Assembly (NCBI GenBank): GCA_000063525.1
Contig: CT978603.1
Location: 1,917,105 to 1,981,104, forward strand
Direction of reading: 5' to 3'
Length of the DNA stretch: 64,000 nucleotides
Source of the DNA: Synechococcus sp. RCC307
Lineage (GTDB): Bacteria; Cyanobacteriota; Cyanobacteriia; PCC-6307; Cyanobiaceae
This document shows positions 50,032-60,897 of the stretch, in pieces (position 1 is the stretch's first letter; the number at the start of each line of letters is the position of its first letter). Position numbers and translations under genes: made by a program. The notes beneath the pieces are model-generated. The model saw nothing but the letters and a program-made list of their open reading frames with translations, did not search any database and was not told the DNA's origin.

Positions 50032-51003
50032 GTGCAGAGCTGGCGCGAGGCCGCGCTGAACCAAGGCTGGACTTACCGCCATCGGGTGCAGCTAGCCGAA
50101 GCTGGCCAAGCTGCCCTGGAGCTATTGGTGCAGCGCTGGCAGCACTCCGATCGGGCCACCTGGGCGCAGCGGCTGCAGGCCGGTGAATGCCAACTGAATG
50201 GCGCACCCGTGCAGGCCGAGCAGGTGCTGCAACGGGACGATGAGCTGCTCTGGCAGCGGCCGCCTTGGCTTGAGCCCGCCATCCCCGACCAATGGGAGAC
50301 GATCGTTGATGACGGCGACCTGCTGGTCATCAACAAGCCCTCCGGACTGCCGGTGATGCCCGGCGGTGGATTTCTGCAGCACACGCTCACTGCCCTGCTG
50401 GAGCCCACAGGCGCCAAGCCCGTGCACCGCTTAGGCCGCTTCACCTCAGGGCTGCAAGTGTGTGCCCGCAGGCCCGAAACGCGGGCGCAACTGAGCCGGC
50501 AGATGCAGCCTCAGGGCGGCTGCCGCAAGCTCTACCAAGCCTGGGCGCAGCGCGTGCCCGCTCTGGATGTAGGGCAATGCCTTGCGATCACAACCGCCGT
50601 TGTCGAACGTCAACATCCCCTCCTGGGCTGGATCTGGGGACCACGAGCTGACGATCTGGAGTTGCTCCGCCGGCAGCTCAGCGCCCACTCAGAAATCCGC
50701 CTGCTGGAGCGCGCCGCCATTGGCGACCGGCTGGACGTGGTGATCCACACCGGCCGGCCCCACCAGATCCGGATCCACTTGGCTCAAATCGGCAGTCCTC
50801 TGCTGGGCGACCCGCTGTATTTGGCCGAGCAGCGCATCGCTGAACATGCCACCCCAGGCGATGGCGGTTACCGGCTGCATGCCCAACAGCTCGGCGGGCT
50901 TGAGCACAACGGGCAAACGCTGAAGCTGATGGCAAGCCCGCCGCAGGACTTCAACCCCGCACAAACTCAATCAGACGGGAAAAATAGAAAGGGGCTTGGT
51001 TGA
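50032..51003 (+). CDS. RluA-family pseudouridine synthase with altered active-site motif
   Basis: A 323-residue protein with an S4-like N terminus (WAQRLQAGECQLNGAPV) and an RluA-type catalytic domain including LLVINKPSGLPVMPGGGFL, RLDVVIHTGRPHQIRIHLAQIG and GDPLYL. The usual catalytic motif HRLDxxTSG reads VHRLGRFTSG here, with Gly135 where the catalytic Asp is expected. I recall the same HRLG form in plant and cyanobacterial relatives, so it is probably a conserved subfamily rather than damage. Start GTG 50032 is five bases after the response regulator stop. It overlaps the end of chlM by 53 bases. Confidence 0.88.
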   Translation: MQSWREAALNQGWTYRHRVQLAEAGQAALELLVQRWQHSDRATWAQRLQAGECQLNGAPVQAEQVLQRDDELLWQRPPWLEPAIPDQWETIVDDGDLLVINKPSGLPVMPGGGFLQHTLTALLEPTGAKPVHRLGRFTSGLQVCARRPETRAQLSRQMQPQGGCRKLYQAWAQRVPALDVGQCLAITTAVVERQHPLLGWIWGPRADDLELLRRQLSAHSEIRLLERAAIGDRLDVVIHTGRPHQIRIHLAQIGSPLLGDPLYLAEQRIAEHATPGDGGYRLHAQQLGGLEHNGQTLKLMASPPQDFNPAQTQSDGKNRKGLG

Positions 51004-51661
51004 GCTGCCGCCGCTTGGGCACAAAACCATGGGCCTTGGCGGCCGCCACGATGCCGCTCTCTTTGAGCGTGTAAGCACGCGTGGTTTTGCTGGGGCCGGG
51101 GAACAGCTGGCCAATCCCCTTGAGCAGCGCCAAAAGCGGCGTGTAGGGGGCAAAGCTCACGATCAAGCGCTGCTCAGCCATCCCCGCCAAGTGAGCCACC
51201 ATCAGCTCGGCCTGGGGCTGGGGGTAGTGGATGAACACATCCAGGCAGATCACCGTGTCGAAGCGACCTTCCAAACGCTCCAGATCACTGGGCTGAAACT
51301 GCAACCGGCCATCGTTCAAGCCGGCGCTCTGCGCCCGGCGAGCGGCCTCGGCCACCATGGCTTCTGAGAGATCACTGGCAGCGATCGATGCCGCGCCGAG
51401 CTCAGCCAACGGCAGGCTCAAGCTGCCCACACCACAGCCGGCATCACAGAAGCTGCGGTTGGCCACATCGCCGTCTTCGCGGAGCCAAGCCAGCACGTTA
51501 TCCACCGTTTTTTGGTGGCCGATGCGGATGTTGCGCTGCACCCGATTGACGTCGTCGCTTTCGCTGTAGATCCGATTCCAGCGATCAAAGCCCGTGGTCT
51601 CGAAATAGCCCTTGACCTCGCTCTTCTCCTGTGCGGCGTCTTGGCTCGGGGCAGCACTCAT
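50951..51661 (-). CDS. chlM: magnesium-protoporphyrin IX methyltransferase
   Basis: ChlM methylates the propionate of Mg-protoporphyrin IX using SAM, an essential chlorophyll step. The 236-residue product from ATG 51661 has KSEVKGYFETTGFDRWNRIY, typical of the family, then the SAM loop FCDAGCGVGSLSLPL, CLDVFIHYPQPQ and the C-terminal substrate part PYTPLLALLKGIGQLFPGPSKTTRAY. It is 26 bases downstream of nagA on the same strand. This gene alone places the organism among phototrophs. Confidence 0.97.
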   Translation of the reverse strand: MSAAPSQDAAQEKSEVKGYFETTGFDRWNRIYSESDDVNRVQRNIRIGHQKTVDNVLAWLREDGDVANRSFCDAGCGVGSLSLPLAELGAASIAASDLSEAMVAEAARRAQSAGLNDGRLQFQPSDLERLEGRFDTVICLDVFIHYPQPQAELMVAHLAGMAEQRLIVSFAPYTPLLALLKGIGQLFPGPSKTTRAYTLKESGIVAAAKAHGFVPKRRQLNQAPFYFSRLIEFVRG

Positions 51662-51687
51662 CGCTTGCAGCGAAACAGGCCCGGACC

Positions 51688-52836
51688 TTACCCGTTCCGC
51701 TGCCAGGCCAATGGCGCACCCGGGCTCTGGTGCCAGCGCAACGTGTGCTGGAACTTCACACCCAACAGCTGCTGCGTGAGCAAGCGTTGATCTCCGAGCA
51801 CCTGGCGGGGCAGCACGGTGGCCGAACGAATGGCAGCACCAACGGCACCGGTCCAACTGGCGAGGCGCACAACACCGTCTAGCAGCGTCAACGTCGTGCC
51901 CGCCAAGGTGCCGTCCTCCAAACGGCAGGTGCCATCAGCCACCGCAATGCTGCGCTCATCCCAGGGGTAGGTGCCGGGCGGCAGGCCATAGGGGGCCAGC
52001 GCATCACTCACCAACACCAGCTGCTCAGGGAACAACCGCTGCAGCAAGGCCGCCATGGCCGGAGCGATATGGATGCCATCAGCAATCACACCCAGGGCCA
52101 CCGGCGGGCTCCCGAGCAAGGCCCCCACAGGACCCGGCGCCCGGTGATGCAAGCCAGCCATGGCGTTGAAGCAGTGGGTGATCATCCCCACGCCCTGCTG
52201 ATAGGCCAAGCGCGCCGCCCGTTCATCAGCGGCGCTGTGGCCGAGGCTCACCACCACGCCGCGCTGGCGTAACGCCGCAATCACCTCCTCAGCGCCAGGC
52301 AACTCCGGCGCCAGGGTGACTAGAGCAATGTCGTCTTCAAAGCCGCTGATGCGGCGCTCTAATTCAGCAAGCGAAGGCGCACACAAATGCTCACTGGGGT
52401 GGGCACCACGTTTTTCAGGCGCCAAAAACGGGCCTTCCAAATGGGCACCCAACAGAAGGCAGCGCCCGGGGTGGTGCTGCCGGCGCGCTTCGGCCAGCAC
52501 AGCCAACGACTGCCGCAGGGGCTCCACACCGCAGGTCACCAGCGTCGGGGCAATCGCCTCCACCCCATCGCGCCAGAGCAGATCCAGCAGCTCAAGCAAA
52601 CGCGGCAACTGCTCGCTCTGCAGTTCAGGGAAGGGCAGCCCCAAGCCGCCATTGATCTGCAGATCAACGCCCGCTGGAGAGAGCCAATCCCCCTGCCAGT
52701 TCAAGCCGCGGGCGCTGGTCCCGACCTCCAAAGGCTCCAATGCCGCAATGCGGCCATCGTCATCAACAGCCAGGCGCCAGCGCCGCTCCGGCACACCGAT
52801 CGGTTCGGGCAAGCGCAGATTCGTGTGCCACTGCAT
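51688..52836 (-). CDS. nagA: N-acetylglucosamine-6-phosphate deacetylase
   Basis: NagA removes the acetyl group from GlcNAc-6-phosphate in amino-sugar salvage. The 382-residue product from ATG 52836 shows [14 protein letters not shown], the metal glutamate in GAHLEGPFL, the histidines in GHSAADE and [15 protein letters not shown], and the catalytic aspartate in [15 protein letters not shown]. In combination with glmM and the BadF-type kinase in this window it suggests GlcNAc recycling, either from the cell's own peptidoglycan or from external material. It diverges from purE with 38 bases between starts. Confidence 0.95.
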   Translation of the reverse strand: MQWHTNLRLPEPIGVPERRWRLAVDDDGRIAALEPLEVGTSARGLNWQGDWLSPAGVDLQINGGLGLPFPELQSEQLPRLLELLDLLWRDGVEAIAPTLVTCGVEPLRQSLAVLAEARRQHHPGRCLLLGAHLEGPFLAPEKRGAHPSEHLCAPSLAELERRISGFEDDIALVTLAPELPGAEEVIAALRQRGVVVSLGHSAADERAARLAYQQGVGMITHCFNAMAGLHHRAPGPVGALLGSPPVALGVIADGIHIAPAMAALLQRLFPEQLVLVSDALAPYGLPPGTYPWDERSIAVADGTCRLEDGTLAGTTLTLLDGVVRLASWTGAVGAAIRSATVLPRQVLGDQRLLTQQLLGVKFQHTLRWHQSPGAPLAWQRNG

Positions 52837-52874
52837 GCCGATGTGGTGAAAATGCCCGCAGTTGCAGTCTGCCG

Positions 52875-53393
52875 ATGACAGCCCCGGCACGGGTGGGAGT
52901 GGTGATGGGAAGCGATTCCGACCTGCCCTGCATGCACAAGGCTGTAGAGATGCTGGAGACCTTCGGCGTAGCCCATGAAGTGCGGGTGCTCTCCGCCCAC
53001 CGCACGCCGCTCGCCATGACCGAGTACGCCCAACAAGCCGAAGCGCGGGGCCTGCAGGTGGTGATTGCGGGCGCTGGCGGCGCCGCCCACCTGCCCGGGA
53101 TGGTGGCGGCCCTCACCACCCTGCCGGTGATTGGCGTGCCAGTGAGCAGCAAAGCGCTCTCCGGGGTGGATTCGCTCTACTCGATCGTGCAGATGCCCGC
53201 CGGCATCCCCGTGGCCACCGTGGCCATCGGCAATGCTGCCAATGCAGGGCTCTTGGCCCTGCAAATCCTGGCCATTAGTGATCCAGCCTTGCGCGAGCAA
53301 CTACACAACTACCGCCGAGGCCTGGCCGAGATGGTGACCGCCAAAGATGCCCGGCTTCAGGAGTTGGGCAGCAGCAACTATCTGGCGCAGTGA
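52875..53393 (+). CDS. purE: N5-carboxyaminoimidazole ribonucleotide mutase
   Basis: PurE moves the carboxyl group from N5 to C4 of carboxyaminoimidazole ribonucleotide in purine synthesis. The 172-residue class I product starts at ATG 52875: [21 protein letters not shown], then [29 protein letters not shown] and the [27 protein letters not shown] signature. The stop overlaps the start of the AI-2E family gene. Starts further upstream would overlap nagA. Confidence 0.96.
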   Translation: MTAPARVGVVMGSDSDLPCMHKAVEMLETFGVAHEVRVLSAHRTPLAMTEYAQQAEARGLQVVIAGAGGAAHLPGMVAALTTLPVIGVPVSSKALSGVDSLYSIVQMPAGIPVATVAIGNAANAGLLALQILAISDPALREQLHNYRRGLAEMVTAKDARLQELGSSNYLAQ

Positions 53394-54463
53394 TGAACCT
53401 GCCGCGCTGGTTACGCCTGAGCCTGATCCTGCCCTTACTGGGGTTGAACCTGTTTGTGCTGCGCCAGGCGCTGCTCCGCCTAGCGCCTTTTCCGGCTCTG
53501 TTCATCAGCGCGGCTCTGATCGCCTTCCTGCTGGATATTCCGCGCCGCTGGTTGCAGCACCGGGGCGTGCCGAGGCCGCTGACGATGGTGCTGGTGCTGG
53601 GCGTCACCGTTGGGGTGGTGGTGCTCAGCGGCCTGTGGCTGGTGCCGCGGCTGATTGAACAGCTCGGCGAACTGATCAACGCCGCCCCCGGCTGGCTGGA
53701 GCAAGCCCAAAACCAGCTCAATGTCTTGCAGGAGAAGGCCTTGGAGCGGGGCATCCCCACCGACCTCAGCCCACTCACCGACGATCTGCTCGCCCGCAGC
53801 ACGCGCCTGGCACGCAGCCTGAGTCAGCAGCTGCTGGGCCTACTCAGCGCCACCCTTGGCCTCACGGTGAACAGCATCATCGTGCTGGTCTTGGCGGTGT
53901 TCCTACTGCTCGGCGGCGAAACCATCTCTGCCGGTTTGGCGCGCTGGGTCCCCGATGACTGGCGCGAGTTGGTGGTGGGCAGCTTGAACCGGACCTTCCG
54001 CGGCTATTTCGCCGGCCAAGTGCTGCTGGCCTTGATTCTCAGCGGCCTGCAGGTGGTGGTGTTCACGCTGCTGCAGATTCCCTACGGGATTTTGTTTGCC
54101 CTGCTGATTGGCTTCACAACGCTGATCCCCTACGCCAGCGCCCTGACGATCACCCTGATCAGCATCGTGTTGACCGTGGAAGATTTGCGCACGGGCCTGG
54201 AAGTGCTGGCAGCAGCGATCTCCGTGGGCCAGGTGGTGGATCAAGTGATCGCCCCGCGCTTGGTGGGCACGATCGTGGGGCTGCATCCAGCCTGGGTGCT
54301 GTTCAGCCTGCCGGTGGGCTCACGGCTGGGCGCGCTGCTGGGCTGCGGGCAACTGCTGGGCTTGCTGCTCGCGGTGCCGCTGGCGAGCGTGCTCAAGACC
54401 ATCCTCGATGAGGTTTACATCAGGCTGCAGCCTTCAGAACCCCCCGCTCCTCCAGCAGGTTGA
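53390..54463 (+). CDS. AI-2E transporter (PerM/TqsA) family membrane protein
   Basis: A 357-residue protein with seven or eight hydrophobic segments arranged as in the family: two pairs near the N terminus, a central soluble loop, and the C-terminal bundle. The GLVLVGLPYG-type motif appears as [22 protein letters not shown] and later [22 protein letters not shown]. Members export autoinducer-2, Na+/H+ or other solutes; the substrate here is not known. GTG 53390 or ATG 53393 is the start, both overlapping the purE stop. The 3' end overlaps cysC by 44 bases. Confidence 0.9.
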   Translation: MMNLPRWLRLSLILPLLGLNLFVLRQALLRLAPFPALFISAALIAFLLDIPRRWLQHRGVPRPLTMVLVLGVTVGVVVLSGLWLVPRLIEQLGELINAAPGWLEQAQNQLNVLQEKALERGIPTDLSPLTDDLLARSTRLARSLSQQLLGLLSATLGLTVNSIIVLVLAVFLLLGGETISAGLARWVPDDWRELVVGSLNRTFRGYFAGQVLLALILSGLQVVVFTLLQIPYGILFALLIGFTTLIPYASALTITLISIVLTVEDLRTGLEVLAAAISVGQVVDQVIAPRLVGTIVGLHPAWVLFSLPVGSRLGALLGCGQLLGLLLAVPLASVLKTILDEVYIRLQPSEPPAPPAG

Positions 54464-55067
54464 TCACAGCAGCCACACACTGCTCCAGGTTTTGGGCGCC
54501 AGTGTCAAGGCAAAGCTCGGGCTTCTCCGGCGCCTCGTAGGGGCTGGAAATGCCGGTGAACTCCTTGATCTGTCCAGCGCGGGCCTTGGCATAGAGGCCC
54601 TTGGGGTCGCGGGATTCACACACCGCGAGGTCTGCGGCGCAGTGGATCTCGAGGAAATCCCCATCGGCCACTAGGGCGCGCGCCTTGTCACGGTCGGCGC
54701 GGAAGGGTGAGACAAAGGCGGTGAGCACAATCACGCCGGCATCAAGAAAAAGCTTGGCCACCTCACCGATGCGGCGGATGTTCTCCTCGCGGTCGGCATC
54801 GGAGAAGCCCAGGTCTTTGCAGAGGCCATGGCGGATGTTGTCGCCATCGAGCACGTAGGTGGCGAGGCCACGTTCAAACAGGGCCGCATTCACCGCGTTG
54901 GCCAAGGTACTTTTGCCCGATCCCGACAGGCCGGTGAACCAGAGGATGGAGCTGCTGTGACCGCGCTTGCTTGCCCGGGCCTGACGATCCACAGATGCCT
55001 GATGCCAAGCGATGTTGGTGGACGCACCCTTGTTGGTGAGTTCTCCGTAGGTGGGGCTGGAGGTCAT
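54420..55067 (-). CDS. cysC: adenylylsulfate kinase
   Basis: CysC phosphorylates adenosine 5'-phosphosulfate to PAPS during sulfate assimilation. The 215-residue product from ATG 55067 has the P-loop FTGLSGSGKST (about residues 45-54), the substrate-binding VLDGDNIRHGLCKDLGFSDADREENIRR and the FVSPFRADRDKAR motif, all standard. It is 32 bases downstream of the SUI1-type gene on the same strand and converges on the AI-2E family gene with a 44-base overlap. Confidence 0.96.
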   Translation of the reverse strand: MTSSPTYGELTNKGASTNIAWHQASVDRQARASKRGHSSSILWFTGLSGSGKSTLANAVNAALFERGLATYVLDGDNIRHGLCKDLGFSDADREENIRRIGEVAKLFLDAGVIVLTAFVSPFRADRDKARALVADGDFLEIHCAADLAVCESRDPKGLYAKARAGQIKEFTGISSPYEAPEKPELCLDTGAQNLEQCVAAVINLLEERGVLKAAA

Positions 55068-55099
55068 GACCACGGGTTGAAGTGGGGGCCCATTGTCAC

Positions 55100-55426
55100 C
55101 TAGCCGCCGGCCCGCTTCGGGCGATACCCCTCATTGGCCAATAACTCCAGGGCCAGATCCACCTGATCACCCTGCAGCTCAATCACACCGTCTTTGGCCG
55201 TGCCGCCGCTGCCGATGCGGGTCTTGAGCTTTTTGAGCAGCGCCTTGAAGCCGGCCCCATCGAGCTCCAAACCGCGGATCAGCGTCACGGTCTTGCCGCC
55301 CTTGCCCCCCCGGGTGGGTTGCACCCGCACCACCTGCTGGGCCTTGGGCACTGGCTCCGAGGCAGCGGCAGCTGGGCGCTGCAAACTGGCGTCACTACTG
55401 AATTCCTGCCAGCCCCCCTTGGGCAT
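55100..55426 (-). CDS. SUI1/eIF1-type translation factor (YciH family)
   Basis: A 108-residue protein with a variable N-terminal 45 residues and a C-terminal SUI1 domain: VRVQPTRGGKGGKTVTLIRGLELD, LLKKLKTRIGSGGTAKDGVIELQGDQ. Bacterial YciH resembles eukaryotic eIF1 and helps discriminate against faulty initiation. The start ATG 55426 sits almost on top of an ATG of the divergent methyltransferase frame (55425), though that gene probably starts later at 55455. It is upstream of cysC. Confidence 0.93.
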   Translation of the reverse strand: MPKGGWQEFSSDASLQRPAAAASEPVPKAQQVVRVQPTRGGKGGKTVTLIRGLELDGAGFKALLKKLKTRIGSGGTAKDGVIELQGDQVDLALELLANEGYRPKRAGG

Positions 55427-55454
55427 GGACCTCCCGCAATCCCCCGCATTGTCG

Positions 55455-56432
55455 ATGAACACCGCCTCCCAGGCGCCCCAGTGGGCGGATTCCAGCCGCG
55501 GACTGGGCCTGCTGATCGAGTCGCTGATCAGCATTGGATTGCTGCGGCGTCCGCTGTTTTTTCAGGCGCGGCAACTGATCATTCGCACCGCCGAGCGCAA
55601 TGGCATTCCCTGGCGTGCGCGCCGCCAACAGCTGCAGCAAGCCGCCGAACCACTCTTGGAGCAGAGCCGCACAGCTGATCTGAGCATTCCGGAGTACTAC
55701 CGGGTTCGCTTCCATGCCTACGAGCAGGGCAATCTCTGCTGGCAAGCCGCGGCTGAAGCGGAGCAGGCCACCGATGCCATGGCGCTGCGGGTGTGGCCCG
55801 AGGAACAACTCAGCCCTCAGCAAGCCCAAGAGCGTCTACGTCAGGCGATCCACCGCTGCGCCGAGCCGCTGCTGGATCAAGCCATTGAGCGGGTGCTGGA
55901 CATCGGCTGTTCGGTTGGCGTCAGCACCCTGGCGCTGGCCCAGTGGCTGAATGCCCGCGCTGAGGCGCAAGGTGTGGCCAAACCGGAGGTGATTGGACTT
56001 GACCTCTCCGCGGAGATGTTGGCGGTGGCACGGGTGCGCGATCAGCAAGGGCTCGTGAGCCAATGGCGCCATGGTGCTGCGGAGGCCACCGGGCTGGAGT
56101 CCATGAGCCTGGATCTGATCAGCCTGCAATTCGTTTGCCATGAGTTGCCCCAAAGCGCCACAGCAGAGGTGCTCAGCGAAGCAGCACGGCTGCTGCGCCC
56201 GGGCGGGGTGCTGTTGATGGTGGATCAAGACCCTGGCTCAGCGGTGCTGCAGCGATTGCCAGCAGCGGTGGCGACCTTGCTTAAGAGCACCGAGCCCTAC
56301 ATCGAGCAATATTTCGCCCTCGACATGCCCGAAGTCCTGACGGCTACTGGCTTCGAGCAGTTGCAGATCGCGGCCTGCGACCCCAGGCACCGGGTGATCG
56401 CTTGCCGGCGCTCCACGCCCCCTTGCCCCTAG
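55455..56432 (+). CDS. SAM-dependent methyltransferase
   Basis: A 325-residue protein. The first 135 residues are helical with a hydrophobic LLIESLISIGLLRRPLFFQARQ and YYRVRFHAYEQGNLCWQAAAEAE; the second part is a class I methyltransferase fold with VLDIGCSVGVSTLALAQWL, an acidic motif II in VIGLDLSAEMLA and LDLISLQFVCHELP. I cannot tell its substrate. Similar proteins are found across cyanobacteria and plants. ATG 55455 is preferred; ATG 55425 would add ten residues. It diverges from the SUI1-type gene. Confidence 0.85.
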   Translation: MNTASQAPQWADSSRGLGLLIESLISIGLLRRPLFFQARQLIIRTAERNGIPWRARRQQLQQAAEPLLEQSRTADLSIPEYYRVRFHAYEQGNLCWQAAAEAEQATDAMALRVWPEEQLSPQQAQERLRQAIHRCAEPLLDQAIERVLDIGCSVGVSTLALAQWLNARAEAQGVAKPEVIGLDLSAEMLAVARVRDQQGLVSQWRHGAAEATGLESMSLDLISLQFVCHELPQSATAEVLSEAARLLRPGGVLLMVDQDPGSAVLQRLPAAVATLLKSTEPYIEQYFALDMPEVLTATGFEQLQIAACDPRHRVIACRRSTPPCP

Positions 56433-56473
56433 AGAACCAAGCGCTTAGCTGAGCGGGACCGGCTGCCGCTGCC

Positions 56474-56665
56474 TTGGACGCCTCACCACCACTGAATGTG
56501 CAGATGCTGGAGGTGCGCTTCAGCGATCCCCATAGCCAGCAGACCTGCGCCGAGGTGGGGCTGAACCTGGCTGATGCCAGCGCCAACCGCTGCCGGGGGG
56601 AGCAGGGCCGCATCCAAATCCTTGAGCCCTACGGCTGGCCTCCCATAGCCCCACCGGCTCCCTAG
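56474..56665 (+). CDS. small hypothetical protein
   Basis: A short frame of up to 63 residues (TTG 56474) or 53 residues from ATG 56504, which begins MLEVRFSDPHSQQTCAEVGL and continues with LADASANRCRGEQGRIQILEPYGWPP. It has two cysteines, no membrane segment and no family that I recognise. It lies on the same strand between the methyltransferase and trpB, with no competing gene on the other strand. Coding is plausible but not proven. Confidence 0.5.
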   Translation: MDASPPLNVQMLEVRFSDPHSQQTCAEVGLNLADASANRCRGEQGRIQILEPYGWPPIAPPAP

Positions 56666-56689
56666 GCTGACGCCAACTTGATTGCGCCG

Positions 56690-57926
<1,237 letters not shown>

Positions 57927-57946
<20 letters not shown>

Positions 57947-58919
57947 GGGTTCCAGCCACCGCCTCAACGGCGGCCAAGGCCGTGGCATAGGCCATCCGCA
58001 TCGGCCCCACCAACGCCACGCTGCCCTCACCACCGGAAGCGGTGGCGTAGGGGGCTTGCACCACAGCGCAGCCGCTCAAGGCGGGGTGGGGATGTTCTTG
58101 GCCAATCCAAACGCCACCACTGGCTGTGGCGGCCGCAGGATTGAGCAATTCATGGGGCTGCTGCTCCACCAGTTGCAGCAGGGGCCTCAAGCTAGTGGTG
58201 AGCTGGAATTCAGGCTGACAAAGCAAGCCGGCTAGGCCTGTAGTTAACGCTCCCTCAGCCTGACGATTGCGGCCGCGGTTATGGCTGGCCAAGGCCTGCT
58301 TCAGCGGAGCACCCACGCTCTGCAAGTGGGACGGCAGACCACTCCAGTTGATGGCGCTCTTGGAGAGCTGATCGTTGAGCCAATGCTCCAGCGCTTGCAG
58401 TTGGGCGCTGCTGTCTGGCGGCAAACGCAAATTGAGGCTGCTGCTCGCCGCCGAACTCTCAACCAAAAACACCAGCAAACGATCCCCACTGCGCACCAAT
58501 CGCAGGGCCTTAAGCCGGGGTTCCTGCCGTTGCGGGCGCGTGATGATGCTCATCAGCCCGGTGAGATCGGCCAAGCGGCGGGCCAAGTGGTGCAACAAAT
58601 CATCGAGAGCCGCCCACTGCAGGCTCAGTTCGGCCAGCTCCCGCTGCAGCTGCACCACCGCAGCACCCGGCTCAGGCAGCAAGGCATCCACAAATTGGCG
58701 ATAGCCCTTCGGGCTGGGCACACGACCGGCGGAGGTGTGCGGCTGGGTCAAGAGCCCCTTCTGCTCCAGCGCTCCCATGGCCGAGCGCACCGTGGCGGGG
58801 GAGGCATCCAGGCCAAAACGCCGCACCAAGGTGCGACTACCCACCGGTTCGACCGTGTCGACGTAGTGCTGCACCGTGGCCTGCAACACCTGCTGCTGGC
58901 GGCGAGGCAGAGGAAGCAC
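57927..58919 (-). CDS. hrcA: heat-inducible transcription repressor HrcA
   Basis: HrcA represses chaperone operons by binding CIRCE elements. The 330-residue product from GTG 58919 begins [47 protein letters not shown], the winged-helix DNA-binding region, then [20 protein letters not shown]. The rest is the GAF-like dimerisation part. I saw no CIRCE operator in the short gap upstream. It lies 33 bases downstream of the rhodanese gene on the same strand. Confidence 0.95.
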
Positions 58920-58952
58920 AACCCTGGGCGAAGACTCCGATCGTACGCAAGC

Positions 58953-59297
58953 TCAGTAGCGGGACACCGCCGGATCCACCAACACGCTCCAGGCATCAAT
59001 GCCGCCTTCGAGGTTCCAAACCTGAGGCACCTGTTGGGTTTCCATCAGCCAAGTGGCGAACTGCCAACTGCGGATGCCGGCATGGCAGAGCACCACCAGA
59101 TCGCGGCCCCTGTCCAAGCGGTCCCAGAGCTGCGGCAGCCACTGCTGTGATCCGCTCAGCGGCAGGTGAACCACGCCGGGCAAAGCAGCCAGCTCCAGCT
59201 CCTGCTGCTCGCGGACATCCACCAATTGCGGCGGCTGCGTGGAAGACATCCAGCGCTGCAACTCGGGCGCAGAGATCGACGTTGGTGCGTTTGCCAT
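58953..59297 (-). CDS. rhodanese-domain protein
   Basis: A 114-residue single rhodanese domain starting MANAPTSISAPELQRWMS, with QLVDVREQQELELAALPGVVHLPL and the active-site loop VVLCHAGIRSWQFATWL; the catalytic cysteine is about residue 71. Such proteins carry persulfide sulfur or act as regulators. It ends 33 bases before hrcA and is divergent from the DUF3352 gene. An earlier start at 59351 would overlap that gene and has no conserved sequence. Confidence 0.92.
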   Translation of the reverse strand: MANAPTSISAPELQRWMSSTQPPQLVDVREQQELELAALPGVVHLPLSGSQQWLPQLWDRLDRGRDLVVLCHAGIRSWQFATWLMETQQVPQVWNLEGGIDAWSVLVDPAVSRY

Positions 59298-59330
59298 GGA
59301 TGATTTGTAAATCACGGCAGGGAGTGCTGG

Positions 59331-60887
59331 GTGCAGAAGCTTCTGCAGCAATCGACGGCAGCTGTGGTGGCGATCGCCATCAGCTTGGTGGGACTCGGTG
59401 CCGCTGGCTGGTGGTGGCTACAAAGTCAAAGCCCGCTGAAGCTGCAACACCAGAGCCTCACAACACCTGCCACCACACGCTTTCTGCCCACCGACGCCAA
59501 CCTGACGTTGATCCTGGAAGCCGACCCAGGGCGTCTGCCCGATTACGGGCGAGCGGTGGCCCCCATGCGTCAGCGCCGTCAGGCGGCCGATCAGTTGGAG
59601 CATCTGCGTGATGCCCTGTTCGCGGCTGCAGGGCTGGACTACGCCACCGAATTGGCCGACTGGCTGGGTGATGAAAGTGCTCTGGCTGTGACAAGCGGAG
59701 ACACCCCTGGCTGGGTGCTGGCCCTCTCCAGCCGCGACGACGATGGCGGCCGGCAATTCCTGCAGCGCTTCTGGCAATCGCGAAGCCTGGCGGGCGGGGG
59801 CCTCGACATCACCCGCTACCGCGGCCTGGGAGTGATCAGCAGCCGCGGCCAACAAAGCCAGGGCCGGCCCTCTACCAGCAGCCCACAAGCGGAACACCCG
59901 CCCCTGGCTTCGGCCCTAATCAACGATCAACTGGTGCTGCTGGCCTCCAGCCGCGGCCAACTCGAGGATGCCCTCGATGCATCCCAGGAAGAGGCCAGGA
60001 ACCTGGCGGGAGATCCGCTGCTGGCGCAATGGCTGGATGCAGGCCGCCAGGGCATTGCCCTGCTGCGGGGTGATCGCCAGGGCATCGAACAGCTGCTGAG
60101 GTTGCCAGCGAGCTGGAGCACCGATCAACCGATCGAGCAATTTGTCGGCAGCTTGCAACTTGATGGGGCTGGGGTTCGCCTGGCTGCTCAGCTGCAAACC
60201 AGCTCTGGGGCGTCGATCGCCCCACTGAGTCGCCGGGATCAGCAAGTGCTCGGCAACCTCAACCAGCCGGTCCAGCGGCTGAGCCTCAGCCGCCCCAGCG
60301 GCCCCCTGGCCCCGCTGTTCAACCTGACAGCCGCGAGCGACGACATCCTGCTGCCGGCTCTGCTGGAGGGCGAGCAGCCTCTACTGGAGGCGCAATTGCA
60401 GGACAGCAAAGCCTGGTTGATCGGCAGCAGCCAGAGCGCTCCACCAGCCGCAAGCCTCAATGAAGCGCTGGCCGAGCAAGGCTTTGACGCCAACAACCTC
60501 GATGGTTTGCAGGTGTGGAGCCATCTGACGGGCCAAAGCGATCGCCAGGGCCAACTGCAGGCCACCGTGGCCGGCGCCACCGGAGTGGCGCAGTCCAATC
60601 GCTGGTGGAGCAATAGCCTCGATGGCTTGCGCGCCCAGTTGCAGGGCCATGGCTCAGGCGGAGTGCCAAGCGAACTCTTGGAGCGGCTCAATCCCTCCAC
60701 TGGGGCCATTGCCCTATTGGGCGCCGATGGCCGCAGCACCGCCGAGTTGCTCAAACCCTGGCCCCTGTGGCGCGGTCTGCAGCTGCTCGCTGGCCAACGC
60801 CTGGGGCCTTCGCTCCAAGGGGCGGCCTTGGCGCTATCACAGGATCAGAGCAGCGCGGAGCTCGATGTGCTGCTGACGTTCCACTGA
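59331..60887 (+). CDS. DUF3352 protein, membrane-anchored
   Basis: A 518-residue protein with one N-terminal hydrophobic segment (VVAIAISLVGLGAAGWWWLQ) and a long exported domain. Text such as RFLPTDANLTLILEADPGRLPDY, LDYATELADWLGDESALAVTS and DDDGGRQFLQRFWQSRSLAG is characteristic of the cyanobacterial DUF3352 family, which has no established function. The start is GTG 59331, divergent from the rhodanese gene. It is followed 10 bases later by sixA on the same strand. Confidence 0.88.
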   Translation: MQKLLQQSTAAVVAIAISLVGLGAAGWWWLQSQSPLKLQHQSLTTPATTRFLPTDANLTLILEADPGRLPDYGRAVAPMRQRRQAADQLEHLRDALFAAAGLDYATELADWLGDESALAVTSGDTPGWVLALSSRDDDGGRQFLQRFWQSRSLAGGGLDITRYRGLGVISSRGQQSQGRPSTSSPQAEHPPLASALINDQLVLLASSRGQLEDALDASQEEARNLAGDPLLAQWLDAGRQGIALLRGDRQGIEQLLRLPASWSTDQPIEQFVGSLQLDGAGVRLAAQLQTSSGASIAPLSRRDQQVLGNLNQPVQRLSLSRPSGPLAPLFNLTAASDDILLPALLEGEQPLLEAQLQDSKAWLIGSSQSAPPAASLNEALAEQGFDANNLDGLQVWSHLTGQSDRQGQLQATVAGATGVAQSNRWWSNSLDGLRAQLQGHGSGGVPSELLERLNPSTGAIALLGADGRSTAELLKPWPLWRGLQLLAGQRLGPSLQGAALALSQDQSSAELDVLLTFH

Positions 60888-60897
60888 CGATGGGCCC

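Noticed and set aside
58920-58952. CIRCE operator upstream of hrcA
   Set aside because: The 33-base gap does not contain the TTAGCACTC inverted repeat.
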